From an uncultured Verrucomicrobiota bacterium (GTDB lineage: Bacteria > Verrucomicrobiota > Kiritimatiellia > RFP12 > UBA1067), in the NCBI GenBank assembly GCA_947305775.1, contig CAMZEN010000013.1, forward strand, positions 1-55,833: a DNA stretch of 55,833 nt, in the 5' to 3' direction. A program made the position numbers and the translations under genes. This document shows, one piece after another, positions 17,888 to 25,277 of the stretch. The notes under the pieces were generated by a model. The model ran no database searches. It saw only the letters and a list, made by a program, of their open reading frames with translations, and was not told where the DNA came from. The first letter of the stretch is position 1. Every line of letters starts with the position of its first letter.

Positions 17888-19180
17888 TTACGCCTCGGCG
17901 AGGATGCGCTCGCGCAGGCCCGCGTGCTCTTGCGCGCTTATCAGACCAGATTTAAGCAACCTGTCGGCGCGCATCAGACGCTGGGCGACAGTAGGTAGGC
18001 GGCATCCGCACGAGTCGTATCCGTGCAACGCGTCGGAATAGACTGCGCCCTTGCGAACGGACTTTCCGTCTTTGGCAAACGACGGTATAGCGTTCACCGC
18101 CTTTCGAAGCGCAGACTCGTTGGCATGGTAGTAATGGTGCGTCATCGCAGTAGAGGTGTGTCCGACGATGGCCTGCACAACGACAAGCGGTACGCCCGCG
18201 TTCGCCGCGAAGGAGACGAAAGAGTGGCGAAGTGAATGGAATGTCGCGGTCGGTGTTAGGCGGCTTCGCCCTTCGTACATGACGCTCCGGACAATGCCCG
18301 CTCCGTCAAATATGCGCTCCAGCCCCTTCGAGATCCGCCAGCGTCGTGTCTCGTAGTCCGTCGCGATGACCGGCATGACATATCCGCTACGGCTCTGGGA
18401 TGGCGTAGAGACCAGCGAGGACATGAGCTGCTCGTGTATGGGAATCGTGACGACCCGTCCACAGGCGTACTTGCGCGTCTTGTTCGGAACGAGCTGTATT
18501 ATCCCCTGAGCGAGATTCACGCTTTCCCAGCGGAGACGGCAGCAGTCGCCGAGGCGAAGACCTGTGTAGACGGCGATTGAGATGAGGCGCGGCCACTCGC
18601 CGCCCTCGCTCTCGGACGAGGCGACCACACGGCGCACCTCGTCCGTCGAGAGCTCGCGGCGCGGGCGAGTATCCGAGAACTTGGATGCGATGTAATTGAG
18701 CGGGTTCGCCTCTTCTCCGTCCTTGCCAATAAGGACGCGGAAGATGCCTCTCAACGAGCAGACGCAAAGGTTGAACGTCATGGCGGAGCGCCGCTCGCCG
18801 AAGAAGCTCATGTACTCGTCCACCATCTGACGCGTGACGGAAGCAGCCTCGAGGACATCGGGGTACGAGCTCTTCATCCATGTAGAGAAGTAGCGCCACG
18901 CGCGGTAGCGGTTGCCGCGCACCCTAGGCGAGAGGCGCGCTGCCTCGGGGGAACGTTCGTACCTTGGCCACTCCCTGAGGAGCGGGCCTGGATCGGTGTC
19001 GCGCTCGTGTTCGCACTCCACGGCGACGACGAACTTCGAAAGCTCCATCTTCGCCTTCTCGTGGTCCTTCGTGCCTGTCGTGCGGGAATATATCTTGCCC
19101 GCGCAGGACACCCTCATAGTCCAGACGCCGTTGCGCTCGCGCTGCAGGCTGCCTGTCCTGAACGGCTTGTTTTCATCCAT
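17888..19180 (-). CDS. int: Tyrosine-type site-specific integrase
   Basis: A 430-residue phage-type integrase. A SAM-like N-terminal core-binding domain covers roughly residues 65-160. The catalytic residues are R209 in YTGLRLGDCC, H315 and R318 in FHSLRHSF, H341 in VGHTSTAMTHHYYH, and the tyrosine nucleophile at 350 or 351. The N-terminal 60 residues (NGVWTMRVSCAGKIYSRTTGT) resemble an arm-binding domain. It marks the left end of the prophage and is transcribed outward toward the polysaccharide operon. Confidence 0.93.
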   Translation of the reverse strand: MDENKPFRTGSLQRERNGVWTMRVSCAGKIYSRTTGTKDHEKAKMELSKFVVAVECEHERDTDPGPLLREWPRYERSPEAARLSPRVRGNRYRAWRYFSTWMKSSYPDVLEAASVTRQMVDEYMSFFGERRSAMTFNLCVCSLRGIFRVLIGKDGEEANPLNYIASKFSDTRPRRELSTDEVRRVVASSESEGGEWPRLISIAVYTGLRLGDCCRLRWESVNLAQGIIQLVPNKTRKYACGRVVTIPIHEQLMSSLVSTPSQSRSGYVMPVIATDYETRRWRISKGLERIFDGAGIVRSVMYEGRSRLTPTATFHSLRHSFVSFAANAGVPLVVVQAIVGHTSTAMTHHYYHANESALRKAVNAIPSFAKDGKSVRKGAVYSDALHGYDSCGCRLPTVAQRLMRADRLLKSGLISAQEHAGLRERILAEA

Positions 19181-19288
19181 GCATGGTTCCTTTCCTATTC
19201 CGTTTTCAGCCGACCGGCCCCATGCCGATCATGCAAGGGATATGATGCCGTAAGCGAACGTGATTATCAAGCGGAGAAGCAAAGGTTG

Positions 19289-19297
19289 TGGTACAAT
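19289..19297 (+). promoter_or_regulatory. Possible extended -10 promoter
   Basis: TGGTACAAT at 19289-19297 matches an extended -10 element (TGn plus TACAAT), about 50 bases before the ATG of the plus-strand gene at 19348. No good -35 hexamer is present, as is common for extended -10 promoters. The prediction is by pattern only. Confidence 0.4.
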
Positions 19298-19347
19298 ATC
19301 AACTAAACAATTACAGGTGGCAAGGCTTCAGGAAAGGACTACGCTTA

Positions 19348-19902
19348 ATGACCATTACGATGGAAGAGAGAATCTACCGTGACGAGTACGACGCTCCGTC
19401 AATCTCGGTGAAGGCACGCCGCGTCGTATCGACAGCAGCGAAATTCGCAGAGATGGTGAACACGGCGTTCTGGGAGGATCGCGACGGGGATTGCATTGTC
19501 GTGTACGAAGGGCCGGACGAACCTACGGCCGCAGACACGATTCCCTGCTCCGAGATGGGAAAGGCTGCCGAAGCGTGGGCCCTGGAGACGTTCGACTGGT
19601 GCGCAGAGATGCCGGATGAAGCGGAGATAGGCGAGCCGTCGCTGATCGACGAGAGCACTGGAGACTATACAAAGTTCGCACACAGGGATGTGACGATACA
19701 AATCGAGGATCTCATATTCTACGGCGGAATTCGGCTGGAGGCGTTCGACCGCGACGGGTGCAAGATATCCGGCATCGCGTTCGTACCGAGCAAAAGGAAG
19801 ATGGACGCGGAGCTCGCCGCAATAACCAAAGATGAACCGCGCACGCAGCATAAGAGAGGCGAACGCAAACCGAAGCCACGGCCAAGCCGACGGGCACGCT
19901 AG
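19348..19902 (+). CDS. Hypothetical acidic protein
   Basis: A 184-residue protein of unknown function. I chose the ATG at 19348 because AGGAAAGGA lies at the right distance before it; an earlier in-frame ATG at 19288 lacks one. The first 140 residues are rich in Asp and Glu with a mixed alpha/beta appearance (IEDLIFYGGIRLEAF), and the last 30 are strongly basic (KRGERKPKPRPSRRAR), which could bind nucleic acid. It is divergent from the integrase and ends at a strong hairpin. It may be a prophage regulator, but nothing specific supports that. Confidence 0.65.
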   Translation: MTITMEERIYRDEYDAPSISVKARRVVSTAAKFAEMVNTAFWEDRDGDCIVVYEGPDEPTAADTIPCSEMGKAAEAWALETFDWCAEMPDEAEIGEPSLIDESTGDYTKFAHRDVTIQIEDLIFYGGIRLEAFDRDGCKISGIAFVPSKRKMDAELAAITKDEPRTQHKRGERKPKPRPSRRAR

Positions 19903-19972
19903 AGCGCAGGACGCGCGACGTTGGCCCGTGTCGGGCTTTCCTGCGCGGTGCGGCCGTTGACCCCTCCAGACG

Positions 19973-20008
19973 AAGAAGCCCGCCACAAGGCAATGTGGCG
20001 GGCTTCTT
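19973..20008. terminator. Strong hairpin between convergent genes
   Basis: A perfect 15-bp inverted repeat (arm AAGAAGCCCGCCACA at 19973-19987, its complement at 19994-20008) with a 6-base loop. The outer ends are AAGAAG and CTTCTT, giving a partial U tract in both directions. It lies between the plus-strand gene ending at 19902 and the minus-strand gene ending at 20032, so a bidirectional terminator is the natural reading. Confidence 0.85.
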
Positions 20009-20031
20009 GCGCAAGGCTCCGAGCCGTAGTG

Positions 20032-20865
20032 TCAGGCGGCCAGTTCGTCGACTGCGACCATGTAGGTTGCCGCCGTGCAGTAGCACTTGTGGCCCCTCGC
20101 TCCGGCGTTGGGATCGACAAAGACGTTCACCTCGCGGGGGAGCGGCTTGCCGAACACTTTCTCCATGACCGACTGAACCTTGTCGCTCATCGCCTTCTGC
20201 TCCGCCTCGGTCTTGGGCTCAGGCGTATAGTATGTGTAGTGGATCATCACCGCCTTCTGGGCAGGCAGGAGCACATACCCGAGCCTCGCCTCCTCCACCG
20301 CCTTGGCGAGGCGGCTTGCCTTGTATTTCTCTTCCAGCATCATTGTCTTGACCTTTCCTTTGGGTTTTCGTTTCGCCCCTTTTCGCGGGCCTTTCCCGCT
20401 CAAGGAACGGGCAAGGAGCGCGGCAGATTCGCCGCGAGTGAAGCCGAAGCGTTCCTGGGCGGCGGAAAGCGCCGCGATGAAGTCGGGATGGTTTTCGCGA
20501 AAGTCCTGCGCCGCGTCGAAGAGGTCGCCGTATTCCGTTTCGTTAAGCCAGTCCCGGATCGCGGCCCATTTGCCGCGCTGGGTCAGCGCAATGACGATCT
20601 TCAGCTTGGAGAAGGTTCGCGTCGGCATCATGCAATCGACAAGCTTCCATTCTGCGCGAATGTCGCTTGCCGTCTCGATATAGCCGGTCAAGGCGTATTC
20701 CTTACCTTCCGGCGGATCGGCGGGTGACTTGAGGTCAAGATGCTTCCAACCCGCCTGTAGATATGAGAGCCGCTTGGGGTTGACTATCACGCCTGATGGC
20801 GTGTCGAGAGTTGTTGGCGCGTGTATGATCGCTCCGTTGACGAGTTTGCCGTAGCTTGTGTTCAT
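20032..20865 (-). CDS. XkdW-like phage tail-associated protein with C-terminal extension
   Basis: A 277-residue protein; the start at 20865 has GAAAGGAACG before it. The first 75 residues (MNTSYGKLVNGAIIHAPTT through GKEYALTGYIE) resemble the N-terminus of XkdW-type tail proteins, and RTFSKLKIVIALTQRGKW to AAQDFRENHPDFIAAL resembles the chaperone-like helical part of the same phage family. A linker with an 18-bp palindrome and a Lys/Gly-rich stretch joins this to about 100 further residues (from MMLEEKYKASRL) that I do not recognise. Tail assembly is inferred from resemblance only. Confidence 0.6.
   Translation of the reverse strand: MNTSYGKLVNGAIIHAPTTLDTPSGVIVNPKRLSYLQAGWKHLDLKSPADPPEGKEYALTGYIETASDIRAEWKLVDCMMPTRTFSKLKIVIALTQRGKWAAIRDWLNETEYGDLFDAAQDFRENHPDFIAALSAAQERFGFTRGESAALLARSLSGKGPRKGAKRKPKGKVKTMMLEEKYKASRLAKAVEEARLGYVLLPAQKAVMIHYTYYTPEPKTEAEQKAMSDKVQSVMEKVFGKPLPREVNVFVDPNAGARGHKCYCTAATYMVAVDELAA
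20419..20436. repeat. 18-bp palindromic element
   Basis: CGCGGCAGATTCGCCGCG, with 6-bp self-complementary ends CGCGGC/GCCGCG, lies in frame in the XkdW-like gene and encodes part of GESAALLA. Confidence 0.8.
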
Positions 20866-20878
20866 GGTGGCGTTCCTT

Positions 20879-22318
20879 TCACTTGGCTTCAATTCCATGT
20901 TCCTTCAGATACTGCTGCTCCTTCTCGAACTGGGCGAGTTCGGTTTTCCAGTTCTTGCCCTGACGGGCGTACTCTGTCGCGAGCGTTGTCGTTCTGTTCT
21001 TGATGGCGATGGACTGGACGCGGGCTGCGGTCAGCATGTCGATGTTGTCGAACATCGGCCAGAGCCAGGAGGCATTCCACGTCGAAATTCGCGGCACATC
21101 TGCCGCGTCGCCATTTCGCGGCAAATCCGCCGCGTCGGGATTGGCAAGCGACCACTCGCGCAGCCACAATTCAAAGAGGCGGTTGAGGATCGAGTCTTCG
21201 ACAAATCCGCGCTCGTTGCGGAGGACGCGGAAGTATGTCTGATGGTCGAGCTTCGCGGAAGCGTAGGTGTAGCCCGCCGAAGTACCTGCGACAATGGCAT
21301 ACGGGATGCCCATTGCCGCGCCTATCTCAGAAAGCATTTCCTTTTTGAAGTCGGCGTATGTGGCGATTGGCGCTTTGACATACAACTCGTCCATCTTCCA
21401 GCCCTCCGGCATGGTCGTGAGCTGGTTGACGTCGAGCGTCACGGCGTCCATCGGCTCTATCTCCGCGCAAGTGTCATCTTTCGGATGGTCGGTGTAGAGG
21501 ATGCCGCCGTACTCTGCCGCCTTTTCCGCAGAAGCTACGACGGCGTTCGTGTAGCGCCGGAGCTTGGCGAAGAGCGGGAGCGCGGCGGCGAGCTCTGGAA
21601 CGCCGCGATGCTGCTCCGGGCGGTCGGCACGAAAGACGTGAACCATGTTCGCGGCGGGAATGATGAGCGCACGTTCCTCGGCGAGGTTTCCGTCGCAAGG
21701 GTGGCTGACGAGGACGCGGTACGAGACCGGATTGCCGTATCGGTCGTAGGCGATGCCGTCAACCATGAATGGCTTGCAGCACCCTTCGCCCCCGCCGTCG
21801 CGACATTCACAGGCATTGTCACCAGCAATCCGGTCGGAGTCTATGAGCGCGAGGTCGAGTTTCACGGTCGTGCGCAGGGCGGGATTCTGGGCGAGAAAAA
21901 CAAACGCCTCACCGTCGCGGGCGCGAGCTATGCGCACAGCCCGCAGTTTCTCACCAAGGCGGATCGTCTCTGCCCAAGCGGTGAAATCGCGCTCTATTCG
22001 CGAGTTTAGGGCATCGTCTTCTGAAGCGTATCGCAGCCTGGGGCCGTTGCCTACCGTGTCGTTGGCGAGACACTGGATCACGCCGCGAGCATAGGAGTTG
22101 TTCTGATACTCGTAGCGAGAGCGCATACGGAGAATGCGGCGCGTCTCTGGGTTCGCGTCCGCGTCGGCAGAGAGGAAGTCGGCCTTCCACCAGTCGTTGT
22201 CTTTCCCGGCAGACTCCGCAGAGGCGAAGTGCGCACGGATTGCGTGGAACAGACCGCCGCCGTTCGCGGCAGATTTGCCGCGACGCTTCTTTTTGCCGAA
22301 GAGATTGAGCATATTCAT
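20879..22318 (-). CDS. Phage portal protein (lambda family)
   Basis: A 479-residue portal protein of the lambda gpB type, forming the dodecameric ring through which DNA enters the capsid. Family features are SRYEYQNNSYARGVIQCLANDTVGNGPRL near the N-terminus, IPAANMVHVFRADRPEQHRGVPELAAAL in the middle and MGIPYAIVAGTSAGYTYASAKLDHQTYFRVL in the last third. Three 18-bp palindromes are inserted in frame: one in KSAANGG near residue 15 and two in DAADLPRNGDAADVPR. It overlaps the next upstream gene's stop as ATGA. Its place downstream of the tail fibres is abnormal for this phage type. Confidence 0.9.
   Translation of the reverse strand: MNMLNLFGKKKRRGKSAANGGGLFHAIRAHFASAESAGKDNDWWKADFLSADADANPETRRILRMRSRYEYQNNSYARGVIQCLANDTVGNGPRLRYASEDDALNSRIERDFTAWAETIRLGEKLRAVRIARARDGEAFVFLAQNPALRTTVKLDLALIDSDRIAGDNACECRDGGGEGCCKPFMVDGIAYDRYGNPVSYRVLVSHPCDGNLAEERALIIPAANMVHVFRADRPEQHRGVPELAAALPLFAKLRRYTNAVVASAEKAAEYGGILYTDHPKDDTCAEIEPMDAVTLDVNQLTTMPEGWKMDELYVKAPIATYADFKKEMLSEIGAAMGIPYAIVAGTSAGYTYASAKLDHQTYFRVLRNERGFVEDSILNRLFELWLREWSLANPDAADLPRNGDAADVPRISTWNASWLWPMFDNIDMLTAARVQSIAIKNRTTTLATEYARQGKNWKTELAQFEKEQQYLKEHGIEAK
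21090..21134. repeat. Two 18-bp palindromic elements in the portal gene
   Basis: CGCGGCACATCTGCCGCG at 21090-21107 and CGCGGCAAATCCGCCGCG at 21117-21134 are 9 bases apart, so the pair is a 27-base direct repeat. Both are in frame and encode the two DAAD units near the portal C-terminus. Confidence 0.85.
22265..22282. repeat. 18-bp palindromic element in the portal gene
   Basis: CGCGGCAGATTTGCCGCG lies near the 5' end of the portal gene and encodes GKSAAN. Confidence 0.82.
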
Positions 22319-22680
22319 TTGACCTTTCCCTTGCGCATGTATTCCCGGTGGAACTTATCGCTTGTGAATATCGCGGCAAATGCGCCGCGCCCATCGGTAG
22401 CCGGAACGAAAAGCACGGTTTCGCCAAGCGACACGGTGCCGGGCGTTCCTGCCTTAACGACAAGGCCAGCGTTTAGATCGTAGTTCACCTTCTCGCCCTC
22501 GTCAAAAGATAAACCCTCCGCGCATGGCATCCACGGATTACGGGCGAGGATTTCGCGGACGGCCTCAGGAGCATAGTGGTCGGCTTTCTTTGACGCGGCA
22601 TATTTGCCGCGCTGCGGTTCCGCGGCATATTTGACGCGATTCTCCTTGCCGCCATTCGCGGCATATTTGCCGCGATTCAT
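22315..22680 (-). CDS. Small prophage protein, paralogue of its neighbour, with three palindromic elements at its N-terminus
   Basis: A 121-residue protein of unknown function; the ATG at 22680 overlaps the upstream stop as ATGA. The first 32 residues contain three KYAA units (RGKYAANGG, RVKYAAEPQ, RGKYAASKK), each from an 18-bp palindrome. The rest, from VREILARNPW to the end, is similar to the 99-residue protein upstream: compare LVVKAGTPGTVSLGETVLFVP with MAVKADAPNAVPLGVVQHFVP. The position just before the portal gene suggests a head-associated accessory role, which is inference. Confidence 0.65.
   Translation of the reverse strand: MNRGKYAANGGKENRVKYAAEPQRGKYAASKKADHYAPEAVREILARNPWMPCAEGLSFDEGEKVNYDLNAGLVVKAGTPGTVSLGETVLFVPATDGRGAFAAIFTSDKFHREYMRKGKVK
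22372..22389. repeat. 18-bp palindromic element
   Basis: CGCGGCAAATGCGCCGCG, in frame, encodes the GAFAA part of the 121-residue protein. Confidence 0.8.
22594..22674. repeat. Three clustered 18-bp palindromic elements
   Basis: Copies at 22594-22611, 22621-22638 (one arm base changed: TTTGACGCG) and 22657-22674 share the core CGCGGCATATTTGCCGCG. Spacing is 27 and 36 bases, multiples of three, so the reading frame of the small protein is kept. Confidence 0.88.
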
Positions 22681-22976
22681 TTGCACCGCCTTTCGCCGCG
22701 ATGGTCGAAGTCGCGGTAGAAGCTTTCGAACGTGAAGACGAAAACAACGTCGAACGCGGCTGATGGCTGCGGAACAAAGTGCTGGACAACGCCGAGCGGA
22801 ACGGCGTTCGGGGCGTCGGCCTTGACCGCCATGCGCGTTGAAGGGTCAAAGCCAACTTGCTCGTCGCAGTCAAATGAAACGCCGTGCGCGATCTTCAACG
22901 CGAGGTTTCGCGGACATGCGCGGCAGTTTGCCGCGTTCAGTTCGTCGGGATCGATGATGTTGAATTCAGGTTTCAT
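22677..22976 (-). CDS. Small prophage protein, paralogue of its neighbour
   Basis: A 99-residue protein of unknown function, first gene after the hairpin at 23007-23054, with AAAGGTGA before its ATG. It carries CRACPRN with two cysteines and then a domain shared with the downstream 121-residue protein (MAVKADAPNAVPLG). One 17-base palindrome copy lies near its 5' end. A small beta-rich head or decoration protein is possible. Confidence 0.6.
   Translation of the reverse strand: MKPEFNIIDPDELNAANCRACPRNLALKIAHGVSFDCDEQVGFDPSTRMAVKADAPNAVPLGVVQHFVPQPSAAFDVVFVFTFESFYRDFDHRGERRCK
22919..22935. repeat. 17-base copy of the palindromic element
   Basis: CGCGGCAGTTTGCCGCG is one base shorter than the other copies and encodes NAANCRA at the start of the 99-residue protein. 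Confidence 0.75.
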
Positions 22977-23006
22977 TTTGAGTCACCTTTCTTTTGAAAT
23001 GCTTCG

Positions 23007-23054
23007 ATTTAGGGGGTTGGTTTTGCGCCCAGGCGCAAAACCAACCCCCTAAAT
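23007..23054. terminator. Perfect 23-bp inverted repeat
   Basis: Arms at 23007-23029 and 23032-23054 are exactly complementary with only two bases between them. The inner part is GGTTTTGCGCC and the outer end ATTTAGGGGG. It lies between the lipoprotein gene (ends 23087) and the next gene (starts 22976), both minus, so it probably ends the long tail operon. There is no long U tract, so an element end or processing hairpin is also possible. Confidence 0.8.
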
Positions 23055-23086
23055 TCCTTTTCCGGTTTGTGTTGATTCCCCCGCCC

Positions 23087-23317
23087 TCACCACGAGAACA
23101 GGGAGAATGTCTTGTTGCCGCTCCAGTCGGGCTGCCCCGACTTGACTGTTTCGCTCTTTACCGCCCCGACCTTGAGTCCGTCCTCGCGCTCGTGGAGCGT
23201 CGCCTCGGTAGGCTCGTAGTATTCGACCGTCCGCATCGTCTGCGAGGCGCACCCGCACAGGGCGGCGAGGACGATTGCGAAGGCGCTGGCGGACAGGATC
23301 ACCGCGAGCCGCTTCAT
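23087..23317 (-). CDS. Small prophage lipoprotein
   Basis: A 76-residue protein starting MKRLAVILSASAFAIV with a signal peptide and lipobox LCGC, predicting lipidation at Cys21. The start overlaps the upstream stop as ATGA. The mature part is short and polar (YYEPTEATLHEREDG). Small lipoproteins at the end of phage tail operons can be outer-membrane spanins (Rz1 type) or superinfection-exclusion proteins; neither can be distinguished here. Confidence 0.75.
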   Translation of the reverse strand: MKRLAVILSASAFAIVLAALCGCASQTMRTVEYYEPTEATLHEREDGLKVGAVKSETVKSGQPDWSGNKTFSLFSW

Positions 23318-23790
23318 GCCGCACACCCCGCTAGCGCCTGCTTCGCAGCTCGGCCTTCGGCCTCGGGGGATATTCCTTTCTGCCTCGCCTCGTATGGGGC
23401 GCGCCACGCCGACCAGCCGAAGCGCTGGCAGACGCGGGCGAACTTCACGGCATCCCACATCACCTTGTACCGGCGCGGCCTCCACCACCCGAAGGCGGCG
23501 CAGGCGACCTTTACGCCGTTCCTGCAGAATCGGGCGTTGCTGGCGTCGAAGGACTTTTCGCCCCCGTCCGACTCGTGCCACTCGGCGTCGTGTATGAACG
23601 CGACGGGCGCGAGCGACGGATGCACCGCGTCCAGCGCGGCGCGAAACCACTGCGGGAACGACTCCGGCCCGATTCCGTTGTAGATGGAAGCGAGCTCCTC
23701 GTCGGTGTATCTGGCGAGGATCTCGCGTCCTTCGAGTCCATATGTCTCGCACAGGCCCCGAAGCCTGCGCGCCTCTTCGATTGTTACCAT
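23314..23790 (-). CDS. Hypothetical prophage protein
   Basis: A 158-residue protein with ITS start at MVTIEEARRLRGLCETYGLEG. A helical N-terminus is followed by FIHDAEWHESDGGEKSFDASNARFCRNG, where the conserved-looking His, Asp and Glu could form a metal or catalytic site, then a Trp-rich helix. It sits between the tail fibre genes and the lipoprotein, where lysis genes are often found, but I do not recognise an endolysin fold. Confidence 0.65.
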   Translation of the reverse strand: MVTIEEARRLRGLCETYGLEGREILARYTDEELASIYNGIGPESFPQWFRAALDAVHPSLAPVAFIHDAEWHESDGGEKSFDASNARFCRNGVKVACAAFGWWRPRRYKVMWDAVKFARVCQRFGWSAWRAPYEARQKGISPEAEGRAAKQALAGCAA

Positions 23791-23825
23791 TGTCTCCTAC
23801 CTCCTTGAACCGCGATTCGGTTCCT

Positions 23826-25259
23826 TTACTTCGTCACCGTCGAGACGGTTTTCCTGGAGACGAGGAACCTGCCGGCGGTCATCTCCGAGAAGATGAACAC
23901 GGCGGTCTCGCCCGCCTGCACCGCGTCGAACACGTCGCTCTCGCCCTCGAAGGTGACGCCCGATGGGAGCGTCCAGTTCGTCGAGGACGACATCGTGATG
24001 CGCAGGACGAAGGCCCTGCCGCGCCCCGATATCGCCGAGGGGAACGAGAACGCCACCTGCGTTCCCGTCAGTGTCACGCTGTTCACCGCGCGGTTGGAGA
24101 GCGCGACCGTCCCTCCGGACGCCGTGGGCGACTTGAGGTCGAGGCATCCCATGCCGTCTATCGCGCTCTTCGCCTCGGCGATTACCGACGCAATGTCGGG
24201 AGCCGCCTTGAGCGTCGTCAGCGTGATGCACGGGAAGAAGTCCGTCGTCTCGTAAGTCCTCCCCGTCATCCTCGTGATGAGATCTGGCGATCCGCCGCTG
24301 TTGTTCGCGAGCATGACGGGAGCCGTGCTGTCGTACCCGGACGAGTCCACGATCCTCACGGCGTACCTCGTCCCGGCGTCGAGTTCGACTGGCGTGTCGA
24401 GGGTGAACGTCACGGTCGCCCCCGCGACGGAGAATGCCTTGGCGTCAGAGGTCGCGAGAACCGTCCCCAAATCGGCCGTGCGTATCTGGATGCGCTTCAG
24501 AGACGAATCGGGCGTCGACGTGTGCGTCACGATGCCGAGGCGCTTGAGGACGATCTTCTCGTCCGTGAAGCCGAGGGCCGACGGCTTGAAGATGCAGTAC
24601 AGAAGCCCATTCGTCCTGTCGGCCGCAACGCCATAGGATACGGTCGACTCCACGAGGCCGCCCGCATCGTCCGGGAGGCGGTCCCTCGGAACCTTGCCCG
24701 TAGCGTCCACGAGCCGCCAAGTGCGGAACTGGAGCGTGCCGTCGGCGGTGTTCGTGCCCGAGCCGAGCTGCACCGTCGCCTTCGTGGTCTTGGAGCCCGA
24801 TGTCCCCGCTACGGCATTGCGTCCGAGGGCCACCGCGTCGATGCCAACTGCGGACGCGCCCTTGCCTACCGCTACCGCGCCGGAGTCGCTTGCGCCGCTC
24901 CCCGTCCCCATGCCCGCGTTCGCGTTCCAGCCGACCGCGACGCCGTTCGCGGCCGCATTCGCGCCCTTGCCGAGCGGGATGGTCTGCGAAGCCTTCCACG
25001 CCGCGAAATCGGGGTCCTTCTCGGCGAGATCCTCTATCCTCTCCACCATCGCCTCCCTCACCCTGACGAGGGCGTCGCGTATGTTGCCGAAGGACGAGAA
25101 GTAGGAGTTGCAGCAAGGCTTCTCCCCCTCCTCCGGCGGCGTTCCGTCGTCCGACGGATCGGGCGTGATCGCCTTGGCGAGCGCGTCCAGCGCGTCCGCT
25201 ATCCCTGCGAACGACTCGAAGTACGAGTTCGGTTCGTGCATCGTTGTGTCTGTTCCCAT
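23826..25259 (-). CDS. Tail fibre-like protein with YadA-type head repeats
   Basis: A 477-residue protein. Two NSYF-ESF/SSF segments at the start (residues 11-16 and 51-56) bracket a Pro/Asp-rich linker. Residues about 95-150 contain YadA/Hia head-type repeats (AVGKGASAVGIDAVALGRNAVAG), which form trimeric beta-prisms. The C-terminal 300 residues are beta-rich and Thr/Ser/Val-rich, as in fibres. It is likely a trimeric receptor-binding protein. AAAGGGAA precedes the ATG. Confidence 0.8.
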   Translation of the reverse strand: MGTDTTMHEPNSYFESFAGIADALDALAKAITPDPSDDGTPPEEGEKPCCNSYFSSFGNIRDALVRVREAMVERIEDLAEKDPDFAAWKASQTIPLGKGANAAANGVAVGWNANAGMGTGSGASDSGAVAVGKGASAVGIDAVALGRNAVAGTSGSKTTKATVQLGSGTNTADGTLQFRTWRLVDATGKVPRDRLPDDAGGLVESTVSYGVAADRTNGLLYCIFKPSALGFTDEKIVLKRLGIVTHTSTPDSSLKRIQIRTADLGTVLATSDAKAFSVAGATVTFTLDTPVELDAGTRYAVRIVDSSGYDSTAPVMLANNSGGSPDLITRMTGRTYETTDFFPCITLTTLKAAPDIASVIAEAKSAIDGMGCLDLKSPTASGGTVALSNRAVNSVTLTGTQVAFSFPSAISGRGRAFVLRITMSSSTNWTLPSGVTFEGESDVFDAVQAGETAVFIFSEMTAGRFLVSRKTVSTVTK

Positions 25260-25277
25260 CTTGTGTGTTCCCTTTCA

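Noticed and set aside
23318..23752. Longer 5' extension of the small lipoprotein gene
   Set aside because: The extension is the shadow of the 158-residue gene; the ATGA overlap and signal peptide place the start at 23317.
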